From Sphingomonas sp. S-NIH.Pt15_0812 (GTDB taxonomy: Bacteria; Pseudomonadota; Alphaproteobacteria; Sphingomonadales; Sphingomonadaceae): a stretch of DNA of 24,834 bases. Below are positions 16,029-24,693 of this stretch, piece after piece (positions within the stretch are counted from its first letter, which is position 1; the number at the start of each line of letters is the position of its first letter). Position numbers and translations under genes: made by a program. Under the pieces are notes generated by a model, which was given only the letters and a program-made list of their open reading frames with translations, was not told the origin of the DNA and ran no database searches. Location of the stretch: assembly GCF_003951315.1 (NCBI RefSeq), contig NZ_QLJH01000041.1, positions 1-24,834 on the forward strand, read 5' to 3'.

Positions 16029-16172
16029 ATGGCTACGATCCCGACTGATCCGTCCAACCCCGACGACCAGCCCGAGAGCTTTCCAGGTTCGGACAATCCC
16101 GCACCCCCGGTGATCGAGCCGGGCGATCCTGGTGACACGCCGAGCGACAGCCCCACGCCGACCCAGGCCTGA
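16029..16172 (+). CDS. 47-aa Pro/Asp-rich small protein
   Basis: Short frame from ATG 16029 with a strong ribosome binding site (GAGGAGAAA, 8-16 bases upstream). The product, MATIPTDPSNPDDQPESFPG followed by a similar Pro/Asp/Gly-rich tail, is acidic, has no hydrophobic segment and should be disordered. It is followed within 7 bases by a good terminator stem, which supports it being a real gene. Function unknown. Confidence 0.6.
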   Translation: MATIPTDPSNPDDQPESFPGSDNPAPPVIEPGDPGDTPSDSPTPTQA

Positions 16173-16178
16173 TGACAA

Positions 16179-16206
16179 GAGCCTGCCGCAACGCTGCGGC
16201 AGGCTC
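16179..16206. terminator. Terminator stem between convergent genes
   Basis: GAGCCTGCCGCA-ACGC-TGCGGCAGGCTC, a perfect 12-bp stem with a 4-base loop, followed by CCTCTT. It lies between the 47-aa gene and the convergent host-attachment-like gene and could serve both. Confidence 0.8.
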
Positions 16207-16239
16207 CCTCTTACCTGGTACTGTCGCCGATGCAGATGG

Positions 16240-16647
16240 TCAGGCCGCGTGGACCGCTTTCTCGATGTCGGCCACCGAGTGACCAGTCAGGTCCTTTGAG
16301 ACTTCCGCAACCAGCTTGGCACTGAGCGTCTTGTGATAGTGCTTGCGCAGCTCACCCAGAGTGCGTGGTGCTGCAATGACCACCAGCTCATCAACCGACC
16401 CGCTCATCACCTTTTGATTGAGGATCTCGGCTGCGCCAGCGGCAAAAGCATCTTCATCCTGCTGGCTGTCGGACGGATTGGCCGAACTGCTCGCATGCCG
16501 TCCGCCGGAGCCCTTATTCTCGGTCGACACATCGCCCGACGGCGTCTCGGTCAGCTTCAACGATCCCGCATCGCCAGCATTCTTGAACAGCTTCAGCTGC
16601 TCGCCATCGACAACCGCAACGAGGGCACCTTTTTTCAGATCTACCAT
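16240..16647 (-). CDS. Host attachment (baeRF-like) family protein
   Basis: 135 aa from ATG 16647; another ATG at 16659 would add four residues. MVDLKKGALVAVVDGEQLKLFKN is the beta-strand start seen in host attachment proteins, which belong to the bacterial eRF1-like (baeRF) group. The Ser/Asn/Gly-rich middle (SGGRHASSSANPSDS) is a flexible insertion, followed by FAAGAAEILNQK, LVVIAAPRTLGELRKHYH and HSVADIEKAV, the conserved C-terminal half. The family name derives from plant-host attachment in agrobacteria; a ribosome-related role is only inferred from the fold. Confidence 0.7.
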   Translation of the reverse strand: MVDLKKGALVAVVDGEQLKLFKNAGDAGSLKLTETPSGDVSTENKGSGGRHASSSANPSDSQQDEDAFAAGAAEILNQKVMSGSVDELVVIAAPRTLGELRKHYHKTLSAKLVAEVSKDLTGHSVADIEKAVHAA

Positions 16648-16754
16648 GATATATCCCATGAGGCTGAGCCGGTTGGCCCTAACTGAAGGTCAACGTCCAA
16701 GCTCACGGAGCGGTTCACCAATCAGGCGATGCTCTTTGGGGGCCAACTGCTATG

Positions 16755-17267
16755 TCAGATGCGCGTGTACATCACCCTTGCATCGTCCAGCATGCTGGCA
16801 GGCGTCGGCGTGATCCAGTCCGCACCGCGCTGAGGATAGGGCCCAGAGAAGAGGTCGCCCAGTGCCCGCCGGCAATGTGCGTTCAGCCAGCGACGACGGC
16901 GATGCTCGGGTGCATCGTGGATCATGTGGCAACGCTGGCACAAGGCGGCCAGCTTATCGAAGGCGCTGTCACTAGGATCGTGGTGGAGGTGCGCGCAGGC
17001 CAGCACCACCTTGGTCCATCTGCCCAAGCCGAGGATGTCCTCCGTGGGACGTTTTACCCGCCGGCCTCTCGAACACCGCCAATAGAGCCGGTCTGCATCC
17101 CACCAACGCCCGTCCCCGAGATGGAAGATGCGCTTTCCATGTGGACGTCGACAATGCTCGCAAACGCCCCCTGCCCGCTTGAAGCGGATGAAGTGCGAGA
17201 TATGCTGCCAGTCGATCGGGTAGAGAAAGACGTGCTCGGGTCGGATCGGCATCAGACCATCACTCAT
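16755..17267 (-). CDS. HNH-type endonuclease-like protein
   Basis: 170 aa from ATG 17267 (or 16 bp in, ATG 17252, MPIRPEHVFLYP). Cys36-x2-Cys39 (GVCEHCRRPHG) and Cys110-x2-Cys113 (LCQRCHMIHD) form a zinc-ribbon pair. Between them CAHLHHDPSD carries the His-His-Asp block of HNH nucleases, and His114/His117 complete the metal site. Related proteins with the MPIRPEH...YPIDW start are common and single-copy in alphaproteobacteria, so it may be a housekeeping-type or domesticated nuclease. Substrate unknown. The Trp-rich GDGRWWDADRLYW segment is typical of that group. Confidence 0.7.
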   Translation of the reverse strand: MSDGLMPIRPEHVFLYPIDWQHISHFIRFKRAGGVCEHCRRPHGKRIFHLGDGRWWDADRLYWRCSRGRRVKRPTEDILGLGRWTKVVLACAHLHHDPSDSAFDKLAALCQRCHMIHDAPEHRRRRWLNAHCRRALGDLFSGPYPQRGADWITPTPASMLDDARVMYTRI

Positions 17268-17379
17268 GCCGCAGTTGATGATTCCCTGTCGAGGCCGCTG
17301 GCTAAATTATCCGTGCTGCTTGACCAGAATTCTCGACGGCTGTTCTTGACAGCACGATCCTCGATCAAACCTACCGCCA

Positions 17380-18254
17380 TTATCGACGGTGACGTTGCCT
17401 CCAGGTCACCGCTTCCACGGCCGGCTGATGGCAGGAGCAGGCTTCCCGCAGCCAGTCGAGCTCGGCTTGCTGTTCTGTGGCGACAAGTTCGATCCACCAC
17501 GTTCGCTTGTCGCCGTTCCAACGGTAGCCCCTGGCCTTCAAACCATCCTTGGCCTCGTACGGAGCATTCGTCGCCTCGATCCGCACGCTTGCCTGTTCGG
17601 CCTGGCGCAGAAGCTTGCACAAGGCCGTCTCACCATCCGGCATGACGCTGCCAAGCAGATTGATCGTTGCCCAGACGTCGGCTGCAGCCCGGTGCCCCTG
17701 ATGGAACATGCCTTGCTGGATGAGGAGGTGACCAAGCTTGCGCCCGTCAAAGCCGAGGTCGGGCCAGGGCACTTCGTTGCATGAGCATGCCCAGGCGTGA
17801 CCAGCGACAGCGGGCAGACGTCGCTCAACACGAGGAGCATCGAAGGAAGCGTTGTGCGCGATCGCAAGCGTCGTGCTGGTAATCAGGCTTGCTGCAGCAT
17901 CGGCATCGATGCGCTTGCCCGCGACATCGGCATCGGTGATGCCGGTCAACCGCGTGATCTCAGCCGGGATCGGCGTCCCTGGGTCCTCGAACCATTGCCG
18001 GGGTTGTCCGACCCGGACGATCACCCCGCGTGCATCGAAGGCGATGCGCTGAATAGCCAGGTCGATGATCGGGTCATCGATACCCAGCCCCATCGTCTCG
18101 ACATCGATGACGACGGCTGTGCGTACCGGACCTTGCGCCTCGGCAACCGGATAGCAGTCCGGCGGTGGCAGGGCGCGCAGTACCCGGTAGCCAGGTGCGC
18201 ATCGAGCATCGTAGCGGCACGCTCGTACGGGGTTTGCCCGTAACTCACGGACAT
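17380..18254 (-). pseudogene. DEDDh 3'-5' exonuclease (DnaQ-like), N-terminus frameshifted
   Basis: The main frame holds a full DEDDh domain: VVIDVETMGLG (motif I, just upstream of the in-frame ATG at 18093), AIAHNASFDAPRVE (motif II) and HRAAADVWATINLL (motif III). The C-terminal module (AKDGLKARGYRWNGDKRTWW, then AELDWLREAC) matches a common alphaproteobacterial exonuclease. That frame has no ATG, GTG or TTG before motif I. The natural N-terminus (MSVSYGQTPYERAATMLDAH, from ATG 18254) is in another frame that runs out of homology after LATGY. Adding one more copy of the 7-bp word TACCCGG (plus strand, 18181-18190 area) would join them as LATGYRVLRALPPPD. So a slippage deletion, or an assembly error, has probably inactivated it. 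Confidence 0.7.
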
Positions 18255-18326
18255 CGATCGACAGTCTGCAGGATCAAGCGACACCCCTGCCCCCGGCACA
18301 GGACAAGAGTGTCGCTAAAGGTCCAA

Positions 18327-18602
18327 TCAGCCGTTCAGCGCGTCCTTGACGGCCTTGGCGGGCGCAAAGGTCAGCTTGCGGGATGCAGCGATCTGCATGG
18401 CCTCGCCAGTCGCAGGGTTACGCCCTTCCCGCGCCGGGCTGTCCTTGACCTTGAACTTGCCAAAGCCGGCCAGCGAGATCTCCTCGCCCTTGGCAGCTGC
18501 GGTGACAATCGCGGCCATCAGCGCATCGACCGCCTTGCGAGCGTCGGCCTTGCTCATCGCGTGATCAGTCACCAGTGTCTCGGCAAGCTCGGCATTGTTC
18601 AT
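18327..18602 (-). CDS. HU family DNA-binding protein
   Basis: 91 aa from ATG 18602 with GAGGA upstream; earlier in-frame starts give a poor N-terminus. It has the complete HU layout: MNNAELAETLV, KADARKAVDALMAAI helix, ISLAGFGKFKVKDSPAREG and RNPATGEAMQI signature, and KAVKDALNG C-terminus. HU proteins bend and compact DNA as dimers. Divergent from the bS21 gene, about 200 bp apart. Confidence 0.95.
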   Translation of the reverse strand: MNNAELAETLVTDHAMSKADARKAVDALMAAIVTAAAKGEEISLAGFGKFKVKDSPAREGRNPATGEAMQIAASRKLTFAPAKAVKDALNG

Positions 18603-18802
18603 GGAAGGTGTCCTCAAAAGGGGAGATCTCCTTACGCAGCAGGGTGGCTGCCGATCAATCGCCAACCCAGCCAATCACCCCACACCAATATCTGGAACGA
18701 AGATAAATTCGCCAGACGTCCCTACTTGGCTTGACCGCCCCGCCGCCATGCAGGCACCACCGTTGCCGCACTCGCCGCAGCTCGTTGGAAGCCTTACCGC
18801 CC

Positions 18803-19003
18803 ATGCAGATCATCGTCCGCGAAAACAATATCGACCAGGCGCTGCGTGCGCTCAAGAAGAAGCTGCAGCGTGAAGGCGTCTACCGCGAGATGCGCTTGCG
18901 CCGGCACTATGAGAAGCCGTCCGAGAAGCGCGCTCGCGAGCGCGCGGCAGCAATCAGCCGTGCTCGCAAAGCCGATCGGAAGCGCGCTGACCGGGATCGT
19001 TGA
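18803..19003 (+). CDS. rpsU: 30S ribosomal protein bS21
   Basis: 66 aa from ATG 18803 ([20 protein letters not shown]). The bS21 signature is complete: short N-terminal strand, [20 protein letters not shown] helix, then [18 protein letters not shown] and a very basic tail. bS21 sits near the 3' end of 16S rRNA and helps start translation. Ribosome binding site not obvious, as often for this gene. Confidence 0.95.
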   Translation: MQIIVRENNIDQALRALKKKLQREGVYREMRLRRHYEKPSEKRARERAAAISRARKADRKRADRDR

Positions 19004-19348
19004 TCCCCAAAGCGATCGCTTGGCCAGCAGCCAACAAGCCGCTTTGCTTTAAACAGCAAATCGCCGGTCACATCACCATCAATCCAGGCAATGCACCCGA
19101 ATGGATGCTTTGGTCGAACGCTCGTGTTTGCTGGCGAGTCGGTTCAACACATTGAGCAGCCGTCGTGGCTTTACAATATGGATTAAATTGTCCCAAAATG
19201 GGACGTATATTAGTTAAACCTTACTTTTTAAATCTGGCTCAAACCGCTCTCTGAAATGTTCATGCCTGCTACGCTCAACCACACTCCGACAGGAGTGCTG
19301 CGAACAAGCGGCAGGGAAACATAAAAGAGTTCGAGAAGAGGCGTCAGA
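19004..19348. promoter_or_regulatory. Intergenic region with a perfect palindrome
   Basis: No gene is supported here. GTCCCA-AAA-TGGGAC (19190-19204) is a perfect hyphenated palindrome in an AT-rich stretch (GTATATTAGTTAAACC follows). It lies about 145 bp before the GAF-protein start, where an operator or promoter would be expected. Confidence 0.4.
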
Positions 19349-19849
19349 TTGTCCGTTACATTCTACGAGCCGGCACCATTTCCATCAAACGAGATTGCTC
19401 GAACTCACCGTGTGTACGAATCTCGCTTGCTAGAAGCAATCAACAATCCCATCCTTCATGCTATTGCGCTTAATGCAAAGAACCTGTTTCGGGCAGATTG
19501 GGCTGGCATCGCTCTGATATTCGATGAAGTGCAAGAGGTGATTGCCTCATCCGGAGGGCGTCTTGGCCGCTATGATCGTGCACGGTCGTTGGCGGCACAT
19601 GCCATCCTTTCGCCTTTAGAGGTTCTCTGTTTAGCTGACGCGAAAGAGGATGGTCGATTTGGAGCAAACCCGTTTGTCAGGGTCGACCTGATCCGGTATT
19701 TCGTCGCTGCCCCGATCATCGACGCACAAGGCTATGCGCTTGGCGCGCTTTGCGCCTCGAGCAGGTTCCCAAGGCAAGTCACTGACCCAGACGATTTAGA
19801 AAAGCTACAGGCCTTGGCAGCGCAAGTAGCTCCTACATCGTCAATTTGA
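19349..19849 (+). CDS. Stand-alone GAF domain protein
   Basis: 166 aa. A TTG at 19349 is the likely start (AGAAGAGG upstream at proper distance; no ATG before the conserved part). Residues about 20-160 form a GAF domain: RVYESRLLEAINNPILHAIA helix, FRADWAGIALIFDEVQEVIA, LCLADAKEDGRF, and IDAQGYALGALCASS, the usual redox/ligand-pocket strand. GAF domains bind small ligands or cyclic nucleotides. No output domain, so it may work with the neighbouring diguanylate cyclases, whose GAF domains are of the same type. Confidence 0.7.
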   Translation: MSVTFYEPAPFPSNEIARTHRVYESRLLEAINNPILHAIALNAKNLFRADWAGIALIFDEVQEVIASSGGRLGRYDRARSLAAHAILSPLEVLCLADAKEDGRFGANPFVRVDLIRYFVAAPIIDAQGYALGALCASSRFPRQVTDPDDLEKLQALAAQVAPTSSI

Positions 19850-19865
19850 TTGACCGCTTTGCAAC

Positions 19866-20099
19866 TTACCGCCCTGGCTCCTGCCTCGCATCGGCATCCC
19901 AAGCCGCGATAAGCTTGTCGAGCACAGCAATATCGTTCTCCAGTACGGCAACCAGCTCAGCAATGCCCTGCCGTATGTCGGATTGTCGATTGTCTGGCCA
20001 CTCTGCCAAGGCGTTCCGGAACGTACGAAGCTCGATCTCTTTTGCTGCACGCATTCTCAAATAGGCGTCACGCGCCTCCTGCTGGGGTTCTTCATCCAT
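19866..20099 (-). CDS. Small hypothetical protein
   Basis: 77 aa from ATG 20099, with AGGA eight bases upstream (CAGGATGTTAC). Entirely helical and charged: EARDAYLRMRAAKEIELRTF, then IRQGIAELVAVLENDIAVLDKLIAAW, probably a coiled-coil hairpin. No recognised family. It is convergent with the GAF gene and divergent from the next diguanylate cyclase. Confidence 0.5.
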   Translation of the reverse strand: MDEEPQQEARDAYLRMRAAKEIELRTFRNALAEWPDNRQSDIRQGIAELVAVLENDIAVLDKLIAAWDADARQEPGR

Positions 20100-20206
20100 G
20101 TAACATCCTGACGCACTCACCCCCACTGATGCAGCGGAGGTGGCTCGCATTGCACCTCATCGCAAACCGCAGCAACCAGCCTTCCGCCAAATAATCATAT
20201 AAATCA

Positions 20207-21829
20207 GTGAAGAAGGCGGCCCTATCTCGCCGCGTGACTGTGGATCGCCTATCGGCATCGACCATCGGGATTGGGAGGGGCTGGCATCGCAGCTACCAGC
20301 CTAATGGGTTACGCGCCGTTTACGATCGACGTGCAAACAGCTGTTTCATGTATCACGGCTCCGTTCTCGCTGACCCTGCGCATCCTCCGCGTACGCAACT
20401 CCAAGCCGAACTGCTGGACGGGCCTGCAGCGAGGCTGTGCTTGCCGCAAACCGAGCTCACTGCAGTCGCTGAGCTTGTCGGGCGCGTGCTGGGGAGCGAC
20501 ATGAGCGCCTTCTCCATGCTCGACCGTGACTGGCAGTGGCTGACGGCGAGATGCGGCGTCGATGTCAAGAAAATGCCCCGAGAGCACAGCTTCTGTGGAC
20601 GGGTTGTCGATACCAATGAAGTGGTAATCATCCCGGACACGCAAGCCGACCCGGCGTACCGGGACCATCCACTGGTCACCGGTGTTCCCAACATCGCTGC
20701 CTATATCGGCATGCCGGTGGTCGTACACGGCGAAGATGGCAGGGACGTACTGGCCGGCTCACTATGTGCGGTCTTCACCAAGCCCCGAGCATTCAGCGAA
20801 GCAGATGTCCTCGAGCTTCAAAAACTCGCGGCAATTGCTGCTGCTCTGGTTGGTAGCCGGCTGACAGCGATGGAGCTGGCGAACCTGGCGCTCGAGCGAC
20901 AAGACGGCCTGCGCCGTCTCGGGCAGCTGCATCGTCAGCTCGGACAGGCAGAACGCATCGCCGGTATCGGCTCGTGGCGTCTCGATCTGGCGGATAACCA
21001 CATCCACTGGTCAGAACAGGTTTACGCCATCTACGACCTGCCTACGGCTCACACTCCGTCGCTTGAGGAAGCGATGAACTTCTACCCCGACCGCTCGCGC
21101 GCCATCCTGAGCGACGCAATCGCCCTGGCTGTCGACCAAGGCCGAGCGTTCGACGAGGAAGCTGATTTCATTTCTGCCACCGGCAGGCCCAAGCGCGTGC
21201 GCTGCATGGGAGAGTTGCAGCTGCAAGGCGGCAAACCTGTGGCGCTGATCGGTGTGTTCCAGGACATTACTGCACGTTATGAAATGGAGCAGGCTCTGCG
21301 ACGGTCGGCAACCACCGATGAGCTGACCGGCTTGACCAATCGCGCTGGCTTCAACCGCGCGCTCAGCGAAGCGATCATGACCGCACGTCGTGATACGCAG
21401 TCCTTTGCTCTCCTCCTTATCGATCTCGACGGCTTCAAAGCGGTCAACGACAGTCTCGGCCATTTGAGGGGAGACCAGATGCTCCAGACAGTCGCGATGG
21501 TTCTGCAATTACCCTATCTGGCAGGCCAGATCTGTGCTCGGCTGGGCGGTGATGAGTTTGCAATCATCACCCAAGGCCTGGATGAAACCGCATTAGCCTC
21601 GTTGGCGCACGCTCTAGGTAACGATCTACGTCACGACATTGATACAGCGGATGGCGCCTCGCTCGCCGTGTCTGGCACTATTGGCATCAGCTGGTTCGAA
21701 CCCGGCTTGACCGAGCGCGATCTACTCCGCCGCGCAGATGCAGCGCTTTACCATGGCAAGCGCACGGAACGGGGAACCGTAACCACCTTCTGCCACAGCA
21801 TCGACCATAGCGTGTGCCGCGGTGAGTAG
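20207..21829 (+). CDS. GAF-PAS-GGDEF diguanylate cyclase
   Basis: Up to 540 aa from GTG 20207; ATG 20348 (MYHGSVLADP) is an equally possible start because the first 47 residues look non-conserved. GAF at about 65-215 (FSMLDRDWQWLTARCGVD, REHSFCGRVV, PNIAAYIGMPVV), PAS at about 245-360 (IGSWRLDLADNHIHWSEQVY, IGVFQDITARYE), GGDEF at about 375-530 (TTDELTGLTNRAGFN, LLIDLDGFKAVNDSLGH, ARLGGDEFAII). The GGDEF active site is intact, so it should make cyclic-di-GMP from two GTP. The residues before it (LAGQICARLGGDEF) lack the RxxD inhibitory site. Cytoplasmic: no transmembrane segment seen. Confidence 0.85.
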   Translation: MKKAALSRRVTVDRLSASTIGIGRGWHRSYQPNGLRAVYDRRANSCFMYHGSVLADPAHPPRTQLQAELLDGPAARLCLPQTELTAVAELVGRVLGSDMSAFSMLDRDWQWLTARCGVDVKKMPREHSFCGRVVDTNEVVIIPDTQADPAYRDHPLVTGVPNIAAYIGMPVVVHGEDGRDVLAGSLCAVFTKPRAFSEADVLELQKLAAIAAALVGSRLTAMELANLALERQDGLRRLGQLHRQLGQAERIAGIGSWRLDLADNHIHWSEQVYAIYDLPTAHTPSLEEAMNFYPDRSRAILSDAIALAVDQGRAFDEEADFISATGRPKRVRCMGELQLQGGKPVALIGVFQDITARYEMEQALRRSATTDELTGLTNRAGFNRALSEAIMTARRDTQSFALLLIDLDGFKAVNDSLGHLRGDQMLQTVAMVLQLPYLAGQICARLGGDEFAIITQGLDETALASLAHALGNDLRHDIDTADGASLAVSGTIGISWFEPGLTERDLLRRADAALYHGKRTERGTVTTFCHSIDHSVCRGE

Positions 21830-21888
21830 CGCGGCAACACAGTGAAGATGGTTGTATATCAATGACTAATTAGCTGTTCGACCTTAGC

Positions 21889-24459
21889 ATGCGGTCTATG
21901 ACCGATCGTCGCGATATCGCAGCGGAGCTGGAGACTGCCCGGCTGACGAGCCTGCTGAATATGAAAATCCTGGATACGCAGCCTCAGCAGGAGTTCGACG
22001 AGATCACCCGGCTCGCCGCACTCGCCTGCGATGCAGCAAGCGCAGCCGTCACGCTGATCGATGCGAACCGCGGCTGGTTCAAGTCGCGGGTGCGTGTACC
22101 CGTCCCGGAGGTACCACGCGAGCATGCCTTGTGCAGTCTGGAGATCGATAAGCCGACGCTCCTTGTGATCCCGGACACCCATCTTGATAGCCGCTGCATC
22201 GGTAATCCGCTGACTCAAGGCGATGGTGCAATCCGCTTCTATGCCGGCGCACCCCTCATCACCTCGACCGGTCATTGTCTCGGCCGTTTGTGCGTGATGG
22301 GGCATGAGCCCAGGCTCGGCCTGACGGACGGGCAACGAACTGCCCTCACCGAGCTCGCCCGCATCGTCACCGACCGGATTGAGGCCCGGCAGAACCGGCA
22401 ACTCGGCCTGATTGCCAGCCAGGTCGTGGATGTGACCTCGGACGCCATTCTGTGTGCGGACAGTATCGGACGTATCACTTTCTGGAACGCCGCTGCCGAG
22501 ACTATGTTCGGGCGGTCGGCTGCTAACGCCATTGGCTCAGAACTCAGCATCATCGTGCCGCCGCGCTTTCGAGCAGCACACCGTGCTGGCTTCGCAGCGG
22601 CTGCGCAAGGCGGGCACATGAAGCTTGCTGGCCAGATGGTCGCATTAACGGCGACCAAGGCGGATGGCTCTGAATTCCCAATTGAGCTCTCGCTGAGCCG
22701 CTGGCAGACTGAGACTGGCTCCCTGGCCTTTGCTGCGATCATCCGCGACGTGTCAGCGCGTAAGCTGCTCGAGCATGAGCGTGAACAAGCGCGAGCTTTC
22801 CTCAACACCGTGATCGAACATCTGCCAGCCATGCTGTTCGTCAAGGACGTCGACACGCAGCGCTACCTGCTGATGAACAAGGCCGGTGCGGAGATCGCCG
22901 AGCTACCACAAGCCGACTTCATCGGCCGTACCGACAGCGAGCTCTTCCCCGGTCGTGGCGAGGGCTATGAAGCTCGTGATCGTGCGGCCTGTGAGACGCC
23001 TGGTGTCCATATCTTCGAAAGCGAGCATGTTCGCGCCGATGGTCAGCAAGTGCACCTTCGTACCAAGCGGTTGAGGGTCGACTCACTACATGGCCAGCCG
23101 CGCTATCTCTTGGGCTTGACCGAGGACGTCACGGAGATGAGACAGGCTCAGGCAGAGGTCACTCGATTGGCCACGTACGACTCGCTGACTGGCTTGCGGA
23201 ACCGGGCAAGCTACATCGAGCGCCTCGGCATGCTGGTGGAGACACGTTCGCCCTTTGCACTCCTCAGCATCGATCTCGATCGCTTCAAGGCGATCAACGA
23301 TCAGTTCGGCCACGTAGTCGGGGACGATGTCCTGGCGCGGGTTGCGCTGCGCTTGAGCGGCTCGGCGAGTTCCGGTGATCTGCTCGCCCGCGTTGGCGGT
23401 GACGAGTTCGTGATGGTTCTGGTTGGTGACGATGCGCACCTGCGTTGCCGTCGTCTTGCTCAGGCAATCGTGGCCGCACTGGAGGCGCCGATCGAGACCG
23501 ATCGAGCTCGAGCCCATGTCGGTGCCAGTGTCGGTGTCGCCCTGTTTCCGAAAGACGGCGAAACCGCCGAGGCCGTGCGGCAGGCATCCGACCTCGCCTT
23601 GTACCGCGCCAAGGACCAGGGTCGGGGTACCGCCTGCTTTTACAGCGAGGAGATGGATGCAGCGATGCGCGATCACCAGATGCTTGAGATCGCCTTGCGC
23701 GAGGCGATCGAGACTGATGCCATCACCCTGGCTTTTCAGCCGGTTCGATCGCTTGGAAGTGGACAGATTACCAGCTTTGAGGCGCTTGCCCGCTGGACGC
23801 ATGATGTTCGCGGCAGCATCCCTCCATCCGAGTTCATAGGCCTTGCCGAGGAATGCGGCCTGATCGAGAAATTGGGTGCCGGACTGCTGCGCAAGGCATG
23901 CATTGAGGCGACACGGTGGCCAGATCATATCCGTGTTGCAGTCAATCTGTCGCCGCTCCAGTTCCAGAACGATCGACTGTGTGAAACGGTACGTCAGGTT
24001 CTCGAGGACACTGGTCTGGCGCCCGAGCGCCTGCAGCTGGAAGTGACCGAAGGCCTACTCATCCGAGATGTCGATCGTACCTTCAAGCAATTGCAGCAGC
24101 TCCGCTCGCTCGGCATCCAGATCCTTATGGACGACTTTGGCGTGGGGTATTCGTCGCTCAGCTATTTCGAACGGTTTCCATTCGACAAGGTCAAGATCGA
24201 TCGTACCTTCGTTGATATCGCGCCCACCTCAACTGCGTCACAGGCGATCATCAAGGCGGTCGCCCAGCTTGGTACGGCCCTTGGCATGGGCGTGGTTGCC
24301 GAGGGCGTAGAGACTAAGGAACAGCTCCAGCTGCTGACGGCTTTCGGTTGTAGCCATGTTCAGGGGTATCTGACGGGCAAACCCATGACACCGTCCGATG
24401 CCTATAACGCCTTGGTTACGGACCCACCAACTGCAGATTGTCAGGACTTTGCCATTTGA
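21889..24459 (+). CDS. GAF-PAS-PAS-GGDEF-EAL cyclic-di-GMP enzyme
   Basis: 856 aa from ATG 21889 (ATG 21898 possible). GAF at about 20-165 (EFDEITRLAALACDA, LIDANRGWFKSRV, REHALCSLEI), PAS at about 180-300 (VTSDAILCADSIGRITFWNA), second PAS at about 305-425 (FLNTVIEHLPAMLFVKDVDT), GGDEF at about 430-590 with an intact VGGDEFVMVL near 503, and EAL from about 605. The EAL catalytic set is visible: FEALARW (E631), VNLSP, LEVTE, MDDFGVGYSS, KVKIDR, AEGVE (E805) and HVQGY. The protein could both make and degrade cyclic-di-GMP; which dominates cannot be told. No RxxD inhibitory site precedes GGDEF (SSGDLLARVGG). No transmembrane segment seen. Confidence 0.9.
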   Translation: MRSMTDRRDIAAELETARLTSLLNMKILDTQPQQEFDEITRLAALACDAASAAVTLIDANRGWFKSRVRVPVPEVPREHALCSLEIDKPTLLVIPDTHLDSRCIGNPLTQGDGAIRFYAGAPLITSTGHCLGRLCVMGHEPRLGLTDGQRTALTELARIVTDRIEARQNRQLGLIASQVVDVTSDAILCADSIGRITFWNAAAETMFGRSAANAIGSELSIIVPPRFRAAHRAGFAAAAQGGHMKLAGQMVALTATKADGSEFPIELSLSRWQTETGSLAFAAIIRDVSARKLLEHEREQARAFLNTVIEHLPAMLFVKDVDTQRYLLMNKAGAEIAELPQADFIGRTDSELFPGRGEGYEARDRAACETPGVHIFESEHVRADGQQVHLRTKRLRVDSLHGQPRYLLGLTEDVTEMRQAQAEVTRLATYDSLTGLRNRASYIERLGMLVETRSPFALLSIDLDRFKAINDQFGHVVGDDVLARVALRLSGSASSGDLLARVGGDEFVMVLVGDDAHLRCRRLAQAIVAALEAPIETDRARAHVGASVGVALFPKDGETAEAVRQASDLALYRAKDQGRGTACFYSEEMDAAMRDHQMLEIALREAIETDAITLAFQPVRSLGSGQITSFEALARWTHDVRGSIPPSEFIGLAEECGLIEKLGAGLLRKACIEATRWPDHIRVAVNLSPLQFQNDRLCETVRQVLEDTGLAPERLQLEVTEGLLIRDVDRTFKQLQQLRSLGIQILMDDFGVGYSSLSYFERFPFDKVKIDRTFVDIAPTSTASQAIIKAVAQLGTALGMGVVAEGVETKEQLQLLTAFGCSHVQGYLTGKPMTPSDAYNALVTDPPTADCQDFAI

Positions 24460-24542
24460 ATAGCACCGACTAGCATTCATTGAAAAGTGGTGAGAGGTTT
24501 TGGGGGGATGGTAGAGCATGATTGAAGGCCCGCCTGGCCTAA
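24460..24542. other. Short gap before the interrupted winged-helix gene
   Basis: About 80 bases with no clear terminator. The reading ATGATTGAAGGCCCGCC from about 24519 is out of frame with the winged-helix fragment but might be its displaced start. Confidence 0.25.
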
Positions 24543-24693
24543 ACGATCCTCGACAATCGTGCGCAACGACGGGACAGCCTGCCACCGGAAATGTTCGGCG
24601 AGTACGCGTGGGATGCTCTGCTGCACCTCTTCATCGCGAATGCCGCCAGTCAGCGGCTGAACGGGCATATGCTGGCCAAGCGTACCTCTTGCC
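24543..24693 (+). pseudogene. Truncated winged-helix (MarR-like) regulator fragment
   Basis: The frame after the TAA near 24541 reads ILDNRAQRRDSLPPEMFGEY, then AWDALLHLFIANAASQRLNG and HMLAKRTS, then runs into IS DNA. The block RRD-x-L-P-P-x-x-F-G-E-x-A-W-D-x-L-L-x-L-F is familiar from sphingomonad winged-helix proteins of about 130-190 aa whose DNA-binding half follows. Here that half is missing. There is no usable start before the conserved block except ATG 24591, so the 5' end may also be damaged. Confidence 0.5.

Noticed and set aside
16752..17645. 297-codon plus-strand open frame
   Set aside because: Runs antisense to the HNH-like gene and the exonuclease C-terminus, both of which show clear family motifs; its product is low-complexity.
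23086..23928. 280-codon minus-strand open frame
   Set aside because: Antisense shadow of the GGDEF-EAL gene, whose motifs are unambiguous.
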